A stretch of DNA of 64,000 bases from Chara braunii (lineage: Eukaryota > Streptophyta > Charophyceae > Charales > Characeae), in NCBI GenBank assembly GCA_003427395.1, contig BFEA01000505.1:594724-658723 (forward strand). The letters are read 5' to 3'. Below the pieces are notes generated by a model, which saw only the letters and a program-made list of their open reading frames with translations, ran no database searches and was not told the origin of the DNA. Of the stretch, positions 62,855-64,000 are shown in pieces. The translations under genes were made by a program, and so were the position numbers. Position 1 is the stretch's first letter, and every line of letters starts with the position of its first letter.

Positions 62855-63493
62855 TTAGTAGGGAAAGAAGGACTCGGGGTCTGCGGCAGGTGCCAGAGCT
62901 CGTATGAACTCTACAAGCTGGAGCCCTCTCTCCCCAACAAAAGGCCCCGCGATGAATTGGGTGTAACTAATCCGATCTATGTCCGCTAGCCCTCTCCTCA
63001 ATCCATCCAACTCGAGGCTAGCATGATAAGTCTCAGAAATGCGGGCCAGCCCCCAGAGCTCCTCTGCAACAAACGCCGGGACCCTCACTCGCAGTCGCAC
63101 ACCGGGGAACGGAAAGGCCCCTCCGATCCGGAGGGTCGTCCTCACTACCCTAACTTGGCCATACAAGTCCTCGGCCTCCCCGCGAACGCTCTCAGCAGTC
63201 TCCGATAGGATGGTCCTCGCCCCTTGCTCGCCTCGCTAGTGATCATGGACTAACCCCTCATAATGGATCGTCGCCTCTACCGCGCGCAAGTAATAAATAT
63301 GTCCTATGACCTCTATGCTTGTCGTGCCAGACACTCGCCACTGCTGGCTGTCCGACTTGAAGGTCTCAACCGCATAGGACCACAAGTGCACGTCGGGCTC
63401 CAACGACGTCGATCTCCACCAGCTCTGAAGCCCAGATCCACGTCCAACCACACTCCTGGCCGGTAGATCGAGCTCTAGTATGTTGGGCGCCAC
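62855..63493 (-). pseudogene. Array ORF B, 212 codons, one internal TAG
   Basis: The ORFs 63236-63493 (MAPNILELDLPARSVVGRGS) and 62855-63166 lie in one frame, separated only by a TAG at 63236-63238 and about 23 sense codons (TILSETAESVRGEAEDLYG). Together they give a ~212-residue product with VAEELWGLARISETYHASLE and ISYTQFIAGPFVGERGLQLV. It is the largest array member. No domain is recognised. Confidence 0.5.
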
Positions 63494-63723
63494 GGTCTAA
63501 GGAGGCCTAGGCCATCTAGCACTGTCGATCTGGAGCTCAACTTTGTCGACCTGCTCTATTATTGGGGCAAACCTCGCGCCTGACTATACTAACTACCGAG
63601 TCCACTCAATCACCACTCCCCACTCGTACTATCGTTGGGATAACTCTCTCATCAATAGCTCTCGGATCCAATCCTCCTCGCACTTGCCTTTACACACCGT
63701 CTCCTAGGCCCGGACGGCGACTC

Positions 63724-63999
63724 CTATCCTAGGAAAGCGTTGGTGACGTCAATCTCCTTCCCCGACTCGACATCCTCGCTCTCGGAGCCAATCCAGCTAC
63801 GCTCCCAGGCCTCCTCCTCGTCCTCTCTAATCCACCCGTCCTCGTCCGCCTCGTCCTCTATGCGGTACGGAGGGAGCCCTATCGCACGATAATATCGTGA
63901 CAGCTGGTAATCATATATCAGAGGCCGAGCGTCCTCACTCCACCAGCTGCCCCTGTCCTCCGAGAAAAGCCTGCCTATATACGTAAAGTATTCAGGTCC
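63724..63999 (-). CDS. Array ORF A, partial at the right edge
   Basis: A 91-codon open frame enters from the window edge and ends in a TAG at 63724-63726. It begins YFTYIGRLFSEDRGSWWSED, then IYDYQLSRYYRAIGLPPY, and turns very acidic (EDEADEDGWIREDEEEAW). The start is outside the window. Its acidic character resembles ORF C. Confidence 0.45.
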   Translation of the reverse strand, partial: GPEYFTYIGRLFSEDRGSWWSEDARPLIYDYQLSRYYRAIGLPPYRIEDEADEDGWIREDEEEAWERSWIGSESEDVESGKEIDVTNAFLG

Positions 64000-64000
64000 A

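Noticed and set aside
62490-62858. 122-codon + strand ORF in the array region
   Set aside because: It lies antisense to the acidic ORF C and has no domain. All supported array frames are on the minus strand.
58274-64000. Stop-codon reassignment (TAG or TGA read as sense) to explain internal stops in array ORFs
   Set aside because: TAG, TGA and TAA all interrupt various frames, frameshifts are also present, and J ends in TAG at the same site in both copies. Ordinary decay explains the data.

Overview
The window looks like a repeat-dense nuclear scaffold from a plant-lineage eukaryote with a large genome. It contains no rRNA operon and no confident single-copy host gene. It is built of decayed retroelements, satellites, minisatellites, long (ATT)n/(GA)n/(CT)n arrays, two N gaps (18354-18865 and 51559-52368) and a single N at 26524. 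The Ty3/gypsy, L1-type LINE, Helitron helicase, Penelope-like RT and hAT assemblage would suit a charophyte alga such as Chara. That is inference from general content, not proof.

Layout. 1-5.3 kb: a 172-bp satellite array, then non-coding pyrimidine-rich DNA with a degenerate ~1.3-kb duplication and a 26-bp minisatellite. 5.3-7.3 kb (+): an internally deleted Ty3/gypsy copy. 7.8-8.1 kb (-): a tRNA-derived SINE-like element. 8.9-15.6 kb: microsatellites and three copies of a ~400-bp module. 15.6-18.2 kb (-): a second Ty3/gypsy fragment. 18.9-23.5 kb: mostly unassigned DNA with minisatellites. 23.6-29.2 kb: a 2.6-kb segment present twice, identical as far as can be read, next to an embedded sequencing adapter. 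29.2-30.2 kb (-): Helitron-type helicase remains. 30.2-36.3 kb: gag and protease of another Ty3/gypsy element, bracketed by ~0.6-kb direct repeats. 36.35-40.35 kb (-): an L1-like LINE. 40.5-46.2 kb (-): a Penelope-like RT with an upstream zinc-knuckle/coiled-coil ORF, bracketed by ~0.3-kb direct repeats. 46-50 kb: unassigned. 50.9-64 kb (-): the longest Ty3/gypsy copy, entered by an hAT-like transposon and preceded by a compact array of short ORFs.

The most interesting signal is that array (about 58.27 kb to the right edge). At least 13 short ORFs lie head to tail upstream of gag, several only 24-41 nt apart, and some fall into two paralogous families. The + strand copy at 5.3 kb keeps two of these ORFs next to gag with the same 24-nt spacing, so the array belongs to the retroelement. 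I recognise no known domain in these proteins.

Two Nextera mate-pair junction adapters (9063-9100 and 26330-26367) are embedded in the sequence. The duplications around them are probably assembly artefacts and should not be read as biology.
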